A DNA stretch of 64,000 nt from UBA10428 sp964406315 (GCA_964406315.1 CAYORG010000009.1:18299-82298); one strand, 5' to 3'. Numbered from the stretch's first letter, positions 35,289-44,277 are shown. Numbers and translations are program-made. Notes: generated from the letters alone by a model not told the origin.

Positions 35289-35978
35289 TTGCACAATATG
35301 AAAAGAATCAAACCAAGAATTCCCGAAGGCGGAGCAATAGAAGATAACTCACAAATGACCATGGAACAATATAGCGAGACAATGAAAAGGAAACTTAGCA
35401 GAGAATATATTCGTTTCGCTGAACATGTAATCAACAAAGTATCTCCCGTTCAAAATTCAAGAGTATTGGAAATTGGCCCCGGACCAGGCTGGGCAGGGAT
35501 AAATTTATTATTAAAGCGAAGCGACTTACATCTTGAAGGATTAGAAGCCTCTGCTGATATGATACGAGTTGCTAATGATAATGCAAAAAAGGAAGGATTA
35601 ACAAATAGAATCAAATATATAGAAGGCACTGCAGAAGAAATGAAAGGGATCTCAGACAATCAATATGATTTGGTAATATCCCGGGATTCTTTGCACCATT
35701 GGATTGACCCTGAAAAAGTATTTCTGCAAATCAGGCGGGTACTAAAAGAAAAGGGGAAACTTTATATACACGACCACAGGAGAGATATAAATCTGTTTGG
35801 GAGGCTGATAGTAAACATTGCAGGACCGCTTGTTGCAGGAAAAATGGCGAAATATTGGAAATCATCCATTGCTGCGGCTTATACAAAAGAAGAAATCGAG
35901 ACTATTCTGCAAAAAATTGACTGTAAAGACTGGAAGGTAGAGACCGAATTGATGGACCTGACCATACAAAAGAATTGA
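35289..35978 (+). CDS. Class I SAM-dependent methyltransferase
   Basis: 229 aa, cytoplasmic. SAM motif I VLEIGPGPGWAG (56-67), motif II LEGLEAS, then the DLVISRDSLHHW segment and LKEKGKLYIHD typical of the Methyltransf_11/25 group. The substrate is unknown. The stop is followed 2 bp later by the Cys-rich membrane protein start, so the two are surely co-transcribed. Confidence 0.88.
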   Translation: MHNMKRIKPRIPEGGAIEDNSQMTMEQYSETMKRKLSREYIRFAEHVINKVSPVQNSRVLEIGPGPGWAGINLLLKRSDLHLEGLEASADMIRVANDNAKKEGLTNRIKYIEGTAEEMKGISDNQYDLVISRDSLHHWIDPEKVFLQIRRVLKEKGKLYIHDHRRDINLFGRLIVNIAGPLVAGKMAKYWKSSIAAAYTKEEIETILQKIDCKDWKVETELMDLTIQKN

Positions 35979-35980
35979 AA

Positions 35981-36496
35981 ATGAATAAGGAATACTACAC
36001 ATGGACAAAAAAAGACAAATGGCTTTATAGTATTTCAACCATTCCGTTTGCTGTAATGGTTGTTGGTACTTTCTGTCTGCTCACTAAATATTCATTGTAT
36101 ATTCCTATGGTTTGGATCTTTTTATATCTGATCGTGAATGTCTTTCAGGCAGGTTGTTGTGTTGGTTGCCCATACAGAGGAAAGTATTGTCCTGCCTTTT
36201 GTGGTGTATATTTTGGAAACATGCTTTCAGGTGTTCTTTATAAGAACCGTCAATTTGATCTTAAATTTTATAAGAAAAATGCCTCGGGTGGAGAAATTGC
36301 GCTTACTCTGTTTTTGCTTTTTCCTTTGTACTGGATTTTCCTTTCAAACTGGTATTATATTCTGATATATTTTGCACTTTTTGCTGTTCATATTCTTTTG
36401 TTTATGCCAAACCAGTGTAAGAAATGCAGTTTCAATATAATTTGTCCCGGAGGAAAAGCATATCAGACGTATTGCAGATTCTATAAAACACACTGA
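35981..36496 (+). CDS. Cys-rich four-helix membrane protein
   Basis: 171 aa from ATG 35981 (a TTG two codons upstream is also open). Four hydrophobic helices (about 15-34, 40-56, 106-121, 123-141). Nine cysteines in two clusters: CCVGCPYRGKYCPAFCG (Cys59-74) and CKKCSFNIICPGGKAYQTYC (Cys146-165). Such clusters suggest an Fe-S or other metal site facing one side of the membrane. No named family recognised. It is translationally coupled to the methyltransferase and followed 25 bp later by a lipoprotein fragment. Confidence 0.75.
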   Translation: MNKEYYTWTKKDKWLYSISTIPFAVMVVGTFCLLTKYSLYIPMVWIFLYLIVNVFQAGCCVGCPYRGKYCPAFCGVYFGNMLSGVLYKNRQFDLKFYKKNASGGEIALTLFLLFPLYWIFLSNWYYILIYFALFAVHILLFMPNQCKKCSFNIICPGGKAYQTYCRFYKTH

Positions 36497-36521
36497 TAAA
36501 CCCAAAAAACACTATTCTATT

Positions 36522-36707
36522 ATGAAACCATTTTGCCATATCCGGTTATTCTTGTTTAATGCTACAATATTAACGCTGCTCATTGTATCAATTGGTTGTC
36601 AAAGATCTCTTCCAAAACATGTGAATGATGGTTACGGAGATTATGTGTTTGTTCCTGCCGGAGAGTTAATGTATACAACTTGCATTAAATTATACAATAG
36701 ATATTAA
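36522..36707 (+). pseudogene. N-terminal stump of a SUMF1/formylglycine-generating-enzyme-like lipoprotein
   Basis: 61 codons with an SPII signal (LLIVSIGC, Cys near 26). Then comes DGYGDYVFVPAGELM, the usual opening of Bacteroidota SUMF1/EgtB/PvdO-type domains (FVPAGxFxMG). Six codons after the MG position the frame ends in unrelated residues and a stop. The remaining about 250 residues are missing. It sits 6 bp before the CE4 gene, so the upstream truncation is inside a tight gene cluster. Confidence 0.6.
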
Positions 36708-36713
36708 CGAATA

Positions 36714-37760
36714 ATGGAAAAGATGAGAAAGAATATCAGATTAACTGCATTTTTTTTGTTGCTGCAGGCAACAATTATGAGTTATGCCCAGGTGGTTGAA
36801 GCACCTTATGAAGTGGGCACCTGGAAAGGTTTCACTGAAGCAGCAATTACGTATACATTCGACGACAATACCTCAAATCAGTATTCTGTTGCCATACCAA
36901 CATTAAACGAATTTGGATTCGATGCTACATTTTATCCAGTTATTAACTGGTCACCCAGCTGGACAAACTTTCAAAATGCTGTTGATGCCGGACATGAGAT
37001 CGGAAGCCATACAGTGAGTCATGCTAATCTAAGCGAATTAAACAGTGAAGAACAGGACGCGGAATTGAAAAATTCTCAGGATGAAATAAATGCCCATATT
37101 AGTGGACAGTCTTGCCTTACGATAGCTTATCCATATTGCGCTCCCGCAGATGATACAATTACCGGCAAATATTATATTGCTGCCCGCCATTGCCAGGGAT
37201 ATATAGAAAAAAGCACGCCGGATGATTTTCTGAACATCAGTTCAATTGTCTGCGGCACCGAGGGAGATATTGAAACAGCCGATGATTTTAGGGAAAATTC
37301 GGATTCAGCGGCTTCATTGAATGGATGGAGTGTTTACCTGCTTCATGGAATTGATAATGATGGAGGTTACTCTCCGGTGACCTCGGGAGTTTTCAGGGAA
37401 AGCGCCGATACATCGTATCTTGTGGTTTCATACGAAGATTTATCGGATGAAGCCATGATTATCAGCAGGGCTGTTTCCACCGGTATCCCGGAAAATGCAA
37501 ACAGGTCGGAAGTGATTGTATTCCCTAACCCATGTAATGAAGTAATGTATATCCAGTTTGAATCAGACGGAAGTCCCGTATCTGTTAAAGTGATTGACAT
37601 GAAGGGTGTATTGTTACTGCACGAAACAGCAACTGCAAAAAAAGCAGAGAAAGGTATTTATAGTATAAATATCAGTCACCTTCCCGAAGGAAGTTATTTT
37701 TTGAAAATTGAAAATTCTGCTAAAGTTTTTACAGACAAGATAGTTATTCTGAAGAATTGA
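36714..37760 (+). CDS. Polysaccharide deacetylase (CE4-like) with T9SS sorting domain
   Basis: 348 aa, secreted. Signal peptide (about 1-26, ending near SYAQ), NodB-type domain with TYTFDD (metal-binding Asp pair) and the metal His pair in HEIGSHTVSHANL, then a C-terminal type A sorting domain starting VIVFPNPCNEVMYIQF and ending LKIENSAKVFTDKIVILKN. The family removes acetyl groups from chitin, xylan or peptidoglycan. It follows the FGE-like stump by 6 bp. T9SS would place it outside the cell. Confidence 0.87.
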   Translation: MEKMRKNIRLTAFFLLLQATIMSYAQVVEAPYEVGTWKGFTEAAITYTFDDNTSNQYSVAIPTLNEFGFDATFYPVINWSPSWTNFQNAVDAGHEIGSHTVSHANLSELNSEEQDAELKNSQDEINAHISGQSCLTIAYPYCAPADDTITGKYYIAARHCQGYIEKSTPDDFLNISSIVCGTEGDIETADDFRENSDSAASLNGWSVYLLHGIDNDGGYSPVTSGVFRESADTSYLVVSYEDLSDEAMIISRAVSTGIPENANRSEVIVFPNPCNEVMYIQFESDGSPVSVKVIDMKGVLLLHETATAKKAEKGIYSINISHLPEGSYFLKIENSAKVFTDKIVILKN

Positions 37761-37821
37761 ATTGCAATTCCGCCAGGCCTCAAGAATGACTATTATATCA
37801 TAAATACAAGGAGAGACAAGT

Positions 37822-38220
37822 CTATTCCTCAATATCGCTAAGGTGAAGGTTCAGTGCTTTCACTGAGATTTGGATTTCCCATGCTGATAATCCGAGGGAA
37901 GCAATCAAAAGAAGCAATGCAATTCCAAAGATGATCTCGGCAAGGGCAATCCATTCTATGTACAGCAAAAACATGCATACTACGCATAAAAGCAAGCTGA
38001 TAATGCCAAAAATCTGCATATTCCTTATCAGGATAATTCTTCTCCGAAGGTTTTGAATCTGACCAAAAATTATATGACTTTGGTTTTCCTTATACTTGGC
38101 ATGCAGGTTTCTTACCAACTGTGCGATTGTCAGGAACCTGTTGGTATATGCCAGCAATAACAATGAAATCGCTGAAAATAATAATGCAGGAGTAGCAAGG
38201 GATAATTTCATAGCAAACAT
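37822..38220 (-). CDS. DUF2721 family membrane protein
   Basis: 132 aa with three hydrophobic segments: LATPALLFSAISLLLLAYTN (first), MQIFGIISLLLCVVCMFLLY and IALAEIIFGIALLLLIASLG. Between them is a basic loop NLRRRIILIRNM. This pattern matches DUF2721. Function unknown. The start may be the ATG at 38211 (MKLSLATP) rather than 38220. Confidence 0.75.
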   Translation of the reverse strand: MFAMKLSLATPALLFSAISLLLLAYTNRFLTIAQLVRNLHAKYKENQSHIIFGQIQNLRRRIILIRNMQIFGIISLLLCVVCMFLLYIEWIALAEIIFGIALLLLIASLGLSAWEIQISVKALNLHLSDIEE

Positions 38221-38267
38221 ATTACTATTATCCTGCTAATTTACAAACAAGAACCAGATGGGGATAA

Positions 38268-38762
38268 TTATTTCAGATATTTTGATAATGTATCACAAAG
38301 TACTTTGTATCGAATAGGTTTGGCAAGAAAATCGTCGCACCCGACGGCTGTGCAGTTTCTTTTGTCTTCATCCATTGCAAAAGCCGTTTGTGCAATGATA
38401 ATAATATCTTTTCGGAAGGATTTTATGCTTCTTGTGGCCTCCAGGCCATTCATGACCGGCATTTTAATATCCATCAGTACAAGGTCAATTATTGGATTTA
38501 CCTTGACCATTTCAACGGCTTCTTTGCCATTCTTTGCCCTTAGAATAGTTACATTTGTTCTTTCGAGCGCAGTTTCAAGATAAGTATAATTGGTGTCCTC
38601 ATCTTCTGCTATCAGAATTGTGTAATGGGTCCAATCACACTCTGTTTCTTTTACATTTGTCATATTTGAAGTTGAAGCAGCTTTAAACTTAGTCATTGAA
38701 TTATTCCTTTCTAAACTTTCATTCATAATCTTACGAGCCCACGCGTTAGATAGTAGTGACAT
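38268..38762 (-). CDS. Single-domain response regulator
   Basis: 164 aa: about 45 N-terminal unordered residues, then a CheY-type receiver with acidic pocket (AEDED), phospho-acceptor Asp98 in LMDIKMPVMNG, Thr/Ala in AQTAFA and Lys in LAKPI. No output domain. The receiver is close in sequence to that of the hybrid kinase at 6978-10907, which may reflect a shared origin. Other ATGs (12, 22, 33 codons in) are possible starts. Confidence 0.88.
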   Translation of the reverse strand: MSLLSNAWARKIMNESLERNNSMTKFKAASTSNMTNVKETECDWTHYTILIAEDEDTNYTYLETALERTNVTILRAKNGKEAVEMVKVNPIIDLVLMDIKMPVMNGLEATRSIKSFRKDIIIIAQTAFAMDEDKRNCTAVGCDDFLAKPIRYKVLCDTLSKYLK

Positions 38763-38967
38763 TGTAACAATACTTTAAACACTCGCAAGTATACGTGCCA
38801 GTTATAGAAAAGTTTATTTTTTACATAAGTAGCAGGTTTTATTCCATGAAACACTATAAATAAAAACACCGGTAATTCCTGAAAGATCAAAACATGATAT
38901 TAACAAAGGCTTCAGGGCAATGCAAAGATTATCAAAGGATGATCGGATCAGATAATTTTTTGTCTGA

Positions 38968-39885
38968 CTATTTAATCTCCTCAATATTGTATGGTGTCAT
39001 CTGATATACATAATAATTCAGCCAGTTTGAGAAGAGAAGATTGGCATGACTTTTCCACCTAACCTTTGGCATATTTGAAGGATCATTCTGTCGAAAATAA
39101 TTTTTAGGTACATCAATGTCAATTCCTTTTTTTATATCCCTTTCATACTCTTCCTTCAGTGTTGTAGGGTCATATTCAGCATGTCCGGTAACAAAAATCT
39201 GCCTTCCCGATTTGGCAATGACAATAAAAACCCCTGCGTCTTCCGATTCAGAGACAATTTCCAGATTTTTATTTTTTTCAATATCCGACCTTCTGATCTC
39301 AGTATTTCTTGAGTGTGGTGCCTGGAATACTTCATCAAATCCACGAATTAAAGGAACAAGCGGATTATTCACAGTATGATCGAATACACCAAACATCTTT
39401 CGGGGAAGATTGTATTTCGGCACATTGTAAAAATGATATAGTCCCGCCTGGGCACCCCAACAGATAAACATGGTCGAAGTAACATGCGATCTGGTCCAGT
39501 CCATGATCCGCTGCAATTCATTCCAATAATGCACCTCTTCAAACTCCAGGTGCTCAATAGGAGCTCCTGTAATAATCATACCATCAAATTTTTGATCTTC
39601 AATTTGTGTGAAAGTTTTGTAGAAAGTTTCCAAATGCTCGGCAGGTGTATTTTTAGAAACATGATTTTCAGGATGCATCAGGACAATTTCCACCTGAAGC
39701 GGAGTATTTGAGAGTAACCTTAGCATATGCGCTTCGGTAGTAATTTTTAAAGGCATCAGATTTAGAATGACAACTTTTAAAGGTCTGATATCCTGGTGAA
39801 TTGCGGTGGTCTCTCTCATGAAAAAGATATTCTCTTTCTCAAGAATTTCTGTTGCGGGTAATTTGTCAGGTATATTCAGTGGCAT
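38968..39885 (-). CDS. metA: Homoserine O-acyltransferase MetA, predicted acetyl-CoA type
   Basis: First step of methionine synthesis, cytoplasmic. Start MPLNIPDKLP (39885) gives 305 aa and puts nucleophile Cys at position 142 (CWGAQAGLYHFY), as in E. coli MetA. The catalytic His/Glu sit in the GHAEYDPTTLKEEYERD region. Residue 111 is Glu (GAPIEHLEF); in characterised MetA enzymes Glu111 goes with acetyl-CoA and Gly111 with succinyl-CoA, so this is probably a homoserine O-acetyltransferase despite its MetA fold. Alone on the minus strand. Confidence 0.92.
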   Translation of the reverse strand: MPLNIPDKLPATEILEKENIFFMRETTAIHQDIRPLKVVILNLMPLKITTEAHMLRLLSNTPLQVEIVLMHPENHVSKNTPAEHLETFYKTFTQIEDQKFDGMIITGAPIEHLEFEEVHYWNELQRIMDWTRSHVTSTMFICWGAQAGLYHFYNVPKYNLPRKMFGVFDHTVNNPLVPLIRGFDEVFQAPHSRNTEIRRSDIEKNKNLEIVSESEDAGVFIVIAKSGRQIFVTGHAEYDPTTLKEEYERDIKKGIDIDVPKNYFRQNDPSNMPKVRWKSHANLLFSNWLNYYVYQMTPYNIEEIK

Positions 39886-39930
39886 ATCAATCAATTTAGC
39901 TTGCAAAAATAAAATTAAAATCCCGAATTT

Positions 39931-39956
39931 TCTCTATAGTACCCTCTTAATAGAGA
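39931..39956 (-). promoter_or_regulatory. Inverted repeat in the metA leader
   Basis: TCTCTAT (39931-39937) and ATAGAGA (39950-39956) flank 12 bp, about 45 bp upstream of the metA start. It may be an operator or RNA stem. I see no SAM-riboswitch consensus around it. Confidence 0.3.
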
Positions 39957-40016
39957 ATAAAATAGTCTCATCAACATGAAACCAAATAATATAAGTTATT
40001 GATTTGATGCATTTTA

Positions 40017-40024
40017 TAATTTTG
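40017..40024 (+). promoter_or_regulatory. Candidate -7 element for the 313-aa secreted protein
   Basis: TAATTTTG matches TAnnTTTG, about 46 bp before the ATG at 40071. Confidence 0.35.
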
Positions 40025-40070
40025 GCATTCAATTTGTATTTAATTTATTGAACATTAAAACTCGCAGATC

Positions 40071-41012
40071 ATGAAAAAATTAATTACTATATTGGCTATG
40101 TTGTTGATAGCAGCAACTTCATACAATCAGTCTTCCAGGAGGACTGCCAATAGTGAGCAAACTGCTCAGCGAAATGAAGCCAGGTCGAACAATGCTTCTG
40201 CGAATCATTCTGTCCAGGATAGAAATGAAAGGAAGGACAATACAAGCAGGTCTGACAATACACAGGTGAACACAAGAAGAACAAATACAGGCAATAGCCA
40301 GGGACGAACTGAAACTCAATCGATCCGGTCCCGGGAAAGTTCAGCAACAAGCACTTCAAGGAGCAGGAACAATACAAATACCCAACGGTCAAATACACAG
40401 GTTACCAACAACACCTCAAGGCGTGGAACATCAGATTCCGAACACACAACACCTCACAGGAGTACATCAGGTACCTACGTAAGAAGTTCCGGGAATCAAA
40501 ATACAGTGTATGTTTCCACACGCCGATACACAGGCACTCATACAGTGGTACATCACTATCATACACCTCCGCCCAGCCGCGAATACAGGGCAAAACATTA
40601 CGCATACAGGATTCCGGTATCTCTGAGTATTATCTGGACACCTGCAATGCACGGACATTACATCAGATTTTATCCTTTGGTTACATACTGGCATTACAGT
40701 TACGGATATAGGATAGCAAATGTATCTGCTTACTTTGCAGAGTATTACATGGGTGAGGTAATGACTGTCTATGGAAGAATTTCAGAAGTGTACTATTCAA
40801 GATCAACCGATGAGTACTTTCTGTACTATGGACCATATTATCCCTACCAGGACTTTACAGTAGTAATACCAGGATGGATCGCAAGACAATACAGCAGAAG
40901 ACCCGAAAGATATTTTGACAACAGGTATCTGGCAGTAACCGGACTGATTGCATCTTTCCAGGGAGAGCCGGAGATCATTGTCAATGAATCATTCCAGATA
41001 CATCTTTACTAA
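40071..41012 (+). CDS. Secreted protein with Ser/Thr/Asn/Arg-rich linker and Tyr-rich C-terminal domain
   Basis: 313 aa. Signal peptide (1-19), then about 140 residues of low-complexity Arg/Asn/Ser/Thr/Gln sequence (SRSRNNTNTQRSNTQ, TNTGNSQGRTE), basic and probably disordered. A C-terminal domain of about 150 residues follows, rich in Tyr (YRAKHYAYRIPVSLS, YPLVTYWHYSYGYRI, DEYFLYYGPYYPYQDF). The C-terminal part is well ordered and may be a beta-rich domain. Function unknown. Followed by a strong terminator. Confidence 0.75.
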   Translation: MKKLITILAMLLIAATSYNQSSRRTANSEQTAQRNEARSNNASANHSVQDRNERKDNTSRSDNTQVNTRRTNTGNSQGRTETQSIRSRESSATSTSRSRNNTNTQRSNTQVTNNTSRRGTSDSEHTTPHRSTSGTYVRSSGNQNTVYVSTRRYTGTHTVVHHYHTPPPSREYRAKHYAYRIPVSLSIIWTPAMHGHYIRFYPLVTYWHYSYGYRIANVSAYFAEYYMGEVMTVYGRISEVYYSRSTDEYFLYYGPYYPYQDFTVVIPGWIARQYSRRPERYFDNRYLAVTGLIASFQGEPEIIVNESFQIHLY

Positions 41013-41035
41013 CGCGACATTTATAATTCAAATAC

Positions 41036-41067
41036 AAAGGCTGATGTTTCATCAGCCTTTTGTTTTT
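41036..41067 (+). terminator. Rho-independent terminator after the 313-aa gene
   Basis: GGCTGATG-TTT-CATCAGCC followed by TTTTGTTTTT; 8-bp perfect stem. Confidence 0.9.
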
Positions 41068-41169
41068 CAACGCTCTGGTGATTAAGTATTATCTTTACAT
41101 TGATGCAGGCAATTTGCTGCAATCATTCATTTATATTTTCATTGATTACAATTTCGAACTATTTATAAG

Positions 41170-42216
41170 GTGACACAAACAAAGAAGATACTGTTGGGCA
41201 TGACCCCTGCTGAGATACAGACAGAGACGGCCCACCTTCAGTTGCCAAAATTTGCAGCCCGCGAAATCGCTTTGTGGATCTACAGGCGGGGTGCCCGTTC
41301 TTTTGATGAGATGACAAATCTTTCCAAACAGGGCCGGGAATTGCTTAAACAGGATTTTGAAACAGGTATAACCCCCTATTTGAAAGTTACAATATCAAAG
41401 GATGGTACAAAAAAATACCTGTTCCCTACTGCAAAGGGAAGGTTTATTGAAACGGCATATATACCTGAAAAAAAGAGGCATACTCTCTGTATATCTTCGC
41501 AAATCGGATGCAAATTGTCTTGTATGTTTTGTATGACCGGAAAACAAGGGTATCAGGGACAACTATCTGTTGCGGAAATCCTTAATCAGGTGATCGCAAT
41601 ACCTGAAAAAGAATTGATCACAAACCTTGTATTTATGGGTATGGGTGAACCCTTTGATAATACAGAGGCGGTTCTGAAATCCCTTGAAATTCTTACTTCA
41701 GATTTTGGACTGGCAATCAGTTCCAGAAAAATCACTGTTTCAACTGTTGGGTTGTTGCCTGGAATGAAAAAATTTATGGAAAAAAGTCGTTGCAATCTGG
41801 CGATTAGTTTACACAGTCCTTTTGACGATGAGAGAGAAATGCTCATACCTGTGCAAAAAAAATATCCTATTGATAAAGTAGTTGAAACATTAAAAGCCAA
41901 TAAATTTGACAGACACAGAAGATTGTCATTCGAATACATAGTATTTAAAGACATCAATGATACTCAGAAACATATTAACCAGATTGCCCGTCTTTTAAAT
42001 GGCCTGAGATGTAAAATTAACCTTATAAGATTTCATGAAATAGCGGGTACTGATCTAAAAAGTACAGACGAAATTTCAGTGCATCGATTCAGGGACAAAT
42101 TGGATGAAAAAGGTATAACTGCCACTGTAAGGGTTTCCAGGGGAGAAGATATTATGGCAGCCTGCGGATTGCTCTCAACAAAAGAATTGAATGCATTGGT
42201 TATTCATGATCAATGA
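41170..42216 (+). CDS. rlmN: 23S rRNA (adenine(2503)-C(2))-methyltransferase
   Basis: A radical SAM enzyme that methylates A2503 of 23S rRNA (and A37 of some tRNAs). The radical-SAM cluster is CKLSCMFC (Cys114, Cys118, Cys121). The second catalytic Cys is Cys332 in EDIMAACGLLST, and the other methylating Cys is expected near the radical-SAM region. 348 aa. The start is GTG at 41170, since KKILLGMTPAEIQ after it is already conserved family sequence; the next ATG is 30 bp on. Confidence 0.95.
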   Translation: MTQTKKILLGMTPAEIQTETAHLQLPKFAAREIALWIYRRGARSFDEMTNLSKQGRELLKQDFETGITPYLKVTISKDGTKKYLFPTAKGRFIETAYIPEKKRHTLCISSQIGCKLSCMFCMTGKQGYQGQLSVAEILNQVIAIPEKELITNLVFMGMGEPFDNTEAVLKSLEILTSDFGLAISSRKITVSTVGLLPGMKKFMEKSRCNLAISLHSPFDDEREMLIPVQKKYPIDKVVETLKANKFDRHRRLSFEYIVFKDINDTQKHINQIARLLNGLRCKINLIRFHEIAGTDLKSTDEISVHRFRDKLDEKGITATVRVSRGEDIMAACGLLSTKELNALVIHDQ

Positions 42217-42391
42217 ATGAGTAATAAATCATAACTTGTCCTAAAGGTATTTCAGGAAAAAACCTATGAACTGACACACAGGATGCTAAAAATATTTAAT
42301 GTAAATAATTGAAAAACAAAAGTTTATTACAATACTACATAGGGATTTGACAACGGTGATAAGAAGTGAATACCCTGGTAATACTATCCGA

Positions 42392-43084
42392 ATGGAATTT
42401 AACTATTTTCTGCGACTGTTTATTGTATTCTTGATTGTTTTACTGACAAACAGGATAAATGCGCAGTACAGGTATGGCAATGAGTTACAAAACGTTGATT
42501 TTACTATACTTTCTTCCCGGGGCGGCCATCTGTACAGTGGTATCGATAACTATCTGAAAATATCTTCAGGCATTTATTCTGATTCAGGCACAATTCATAT
42601 TGAATGTACTAACGGTGAAATATTTGCTGATAGCGCAGGTTTGTATTTGCTAATTCCACAGCGACCGGGAAAAGTAAGGCTAACTCTTTATGCGGTTTCA
42701 GACGGAGATACAAATGTTCTGGGATATAAACATTTCTTTGTGAAACGAATTCCTGACCCACAGCTGATTATTAACAATACCCTGGTAAATGTTACTGACA
42801 CAATAATGAAGAGGACCCTGCTGGAATGTGACAGCCTTGCTGTTTTTATTAGTAATGACATTATCGGTTCAGAAAACTGGTTTCATATAAGTGAATTTTT
42901 GATTGGATACAATTACGGGGGATTTCATGTTTCACACCAAAATCCTTCCAATAAACTCTTACCAAAAACCAAACAAATACTGGAGTATATGGGACCTGAC
43001 CGGGAAATCAGCATTAAGTTAACAGTAGAATCCGAAGGAAAGGTTTATAGTCAGTTACCAATATACAGAATTGTCATATACTAG
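42392..43084 (+). CDS. GldM/PorM C-terminal-domain-like secreted protein
   Basis: Start chosen at ATG 42392 for signal peptide MEFNYFLRLFIVFLIVLLT, giving 230 aa; the frame opens at TTG 42347. The mature protein follows the GldM C-terminal pattern: YSGIDNYLKISS, a Gly-rich strand, GKVRLTLYAVSDG, the HFFVKRIPDPQ motif, SEFLIGYNYGGFHV, and GPDREISIKL at the end. GldM is the periplasmic T9SS motor ruler; here only that domain exists, without the N-terminal membrane helix, so it is a stand-alone relative. Its end overlaps the end of the convergent SPOR-like gene by 4 bp. Confidence 0.75.
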   Translation: MEFNYFLRLFIVFLIVLLTNRINAQYRYGNELQNVDFTILSSRGGHLYSGIDNYLKISSGIYSDSGTIHIECTNGEIFADSAGLYLLIPQRPGKVRLTLYAVSDGDTNVLGYKHFFVKRIPDPQLIINNTLVNVTDTIMKRTLLECDSLAVFISNDIIGSENWFHISEFLIGYNYGGFHVSHQNPSNKLLPKTKQILEYMGPDREISIKLTVESEGKVYSQLPIYRIVIY

Positions 43085-44049
43085 TTTTCCTGTATTATTG
43101 CCAGAGCTTTCTTTATTGTTAATTTTCTTCCCTCCTGATATGCCACAACAAAGGCTCGAGGCACTCTGCAAGAAATTCTAAGGCTATCGGCCGATTTGTA
43201 ATTATCGAAACTTCCGATCTGATATTTGAACCATTTGCCCTCATGTACCTCTATAACGGAATCCTGACCGGTATAAAATGTTCTAATATATTGGTCAGTT
43301 AAAGTAACTGTATGTGCCGCAATCTGAACTCTGAAAATCACTTCACCTCCTTCGGGAATCTCTCTTTCTTCAACAGGTTTTCTTTTAAAAATATCCTCCG
43401 GAGGAAGTTTGATCAAAGGATTTTTAAAAAATTTTGCGAGTTCTTCGGGTGTCACATCGTTTTCCCAGCCATAATTGTATTCTACGGGAAAGTCCTGATA
43501 GATCTGAAGTGCTCTTCCTTTGTTACGTACAGCAAGTTTTTCAAGTTGGAATGCCTCATGCATTTTGTATTGGATCCATTCCGGTTTATCGGCTTCAAGC
43601 AAAAACTCGCGAATACTCGTTGCTCTTCTAAGGTTTCGTTCTCCTTTCAATTCATAATACTTTGCTTTGCTTAATCCCGCAGCATAATGGTTCATTTTTT
43701 TCATTTCCAACTGGAACTTTGCACAGTTTTCATTGAATACATTATATATTAATGTGTGTCCTTCACCGTAAAGCAGCGATGCTTCAATAAATTTTTTTAA
43801 CATCTTCTTGTAGTCTGATGATGTACCTTCTGCAATTTCGGTATCATCTATTTTTTTAAGTATTGACAAAGCTTCCCTTTCAATCTTTCCGGCCTCATTC
43901 AAGGTCTCTACTCCTTTTTCGATCTTTTTCTCATCAATGAGTTCAATCTTTATATTCAGTTCACCTCTGTAATCTGCAACAGAGATATCCTGAGAGAATA
44001 TAAAAGAAGAATATAAAGTGAATATGAGAATCGACGTGAATAATTTCAT
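43081..44049 (-). CDS. Secreted helical protein with C-terminal SPOR-like domain
   Basis: 322 aa from MKLFTSILIFTLYSSFIFSQ (44049), a good signal peptide; the frame opens upstream at 44097. The middle (about 30-215) is charged and helical. The C-terminal about 75 residues (VIFRVQIAAHTVTL ... WFKYQIGSFDNYKSADSLR ... AFVVAYQEGRKL) resemble a SPOR-type peptidoglycan-binding fold. The same module occurs inside the PorE-like protein at 44908-47199 (FRLQIAASRVPLD ... YAIGDFRSF). Probably cell-envelope structural. Ends overlapping the GldM-like gene. Confidence 0.75.
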   Translation of the reverse strand: MKLFTSILIFTLYSSFIFSQDISVADYRGELNIKIELIDEKKIEKGVETLNEAGKIEREALSILKKIDDTEIAEGTSSDYKKMLKKFIEASLLYGEGHTLIYNVFNENCAKFQLEMKKMNHYAAGLSKAKYYELKGERNLRRATSIREFLLEADKPEWIQYKMHEAFQLEKLAVRNKGRALQIYQDFPVEYNYGWENDVTPEELAKFFKNPLIKLPPEDIFKRKPVEEREIPEGGEVIFRVQIAAHTVTLTDQYIRTFYTGQDSVIEVHEGKWFKYQIGSFDNYKSADSLRISCRVPRAFVVAYQEGRKLTIKKALAIIQEN

Positions 44050-44151
44050 AACGGGATGACAAATAATCTGAATCATAAATTTAATTTTCATCCCCAAAAA
44101 TAACCAAACAAGCTAGTTGTCGGTATAAAAAATATAAAAAACCTTTGAAAA

Positions 44152-44253
44152 TTATACTTCTGTAAGATCATTAGATACTTCAGGTGCTTCAAACACTAGG
44201 TATCCAACCACAATTAATGAGACAAATGGAACAATAAGAAACAACAACCACAT
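44152..44253 (-). CDS. 33-aa membrane microprotein with APEVSND motif (first of a pair)
   Basis: ATG at 44251-44253 to TAA at 44152-44154. One hydrophobic helix (MWLLFLIVPFVSLIVVGYLV, residues 1-20) followed by FEAPEVSND and a short tail LTEV. 17 of its first 29 residues match the second microprotein 442 bp upstream, including the whole APEVSND motif. It has a consensus promoter at 44278-44319. Too short for ordinary gene finders. Function unknown; such one-helix proteins often modify membrane complexes. It could also be a leader peptide for the SPOR-like gene 102 bp downstream. Confidence 0.7.
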   Translation of the reverse strand: MWLLFLIVPFVSLIVVGYLVFEAPEVSNDLTEV

Positions 44254-44277
44254 ATTCAAAAATTTTAGATCGACATA

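Noticed and set aside
35138..35437. 99-aa minus-strand ORF upstream of the methyltransferase
   Set aside because: Overlaps the well-supported methyltransferase N-terminus antisense; hydrophobic look arises from complementary codons.
39886..40070. SAM riboswitch upstream of metA
   Set aside because: Only a simple inverted repeat is visible; none of the SAM-I/SAM-II core motifs could be recognised.
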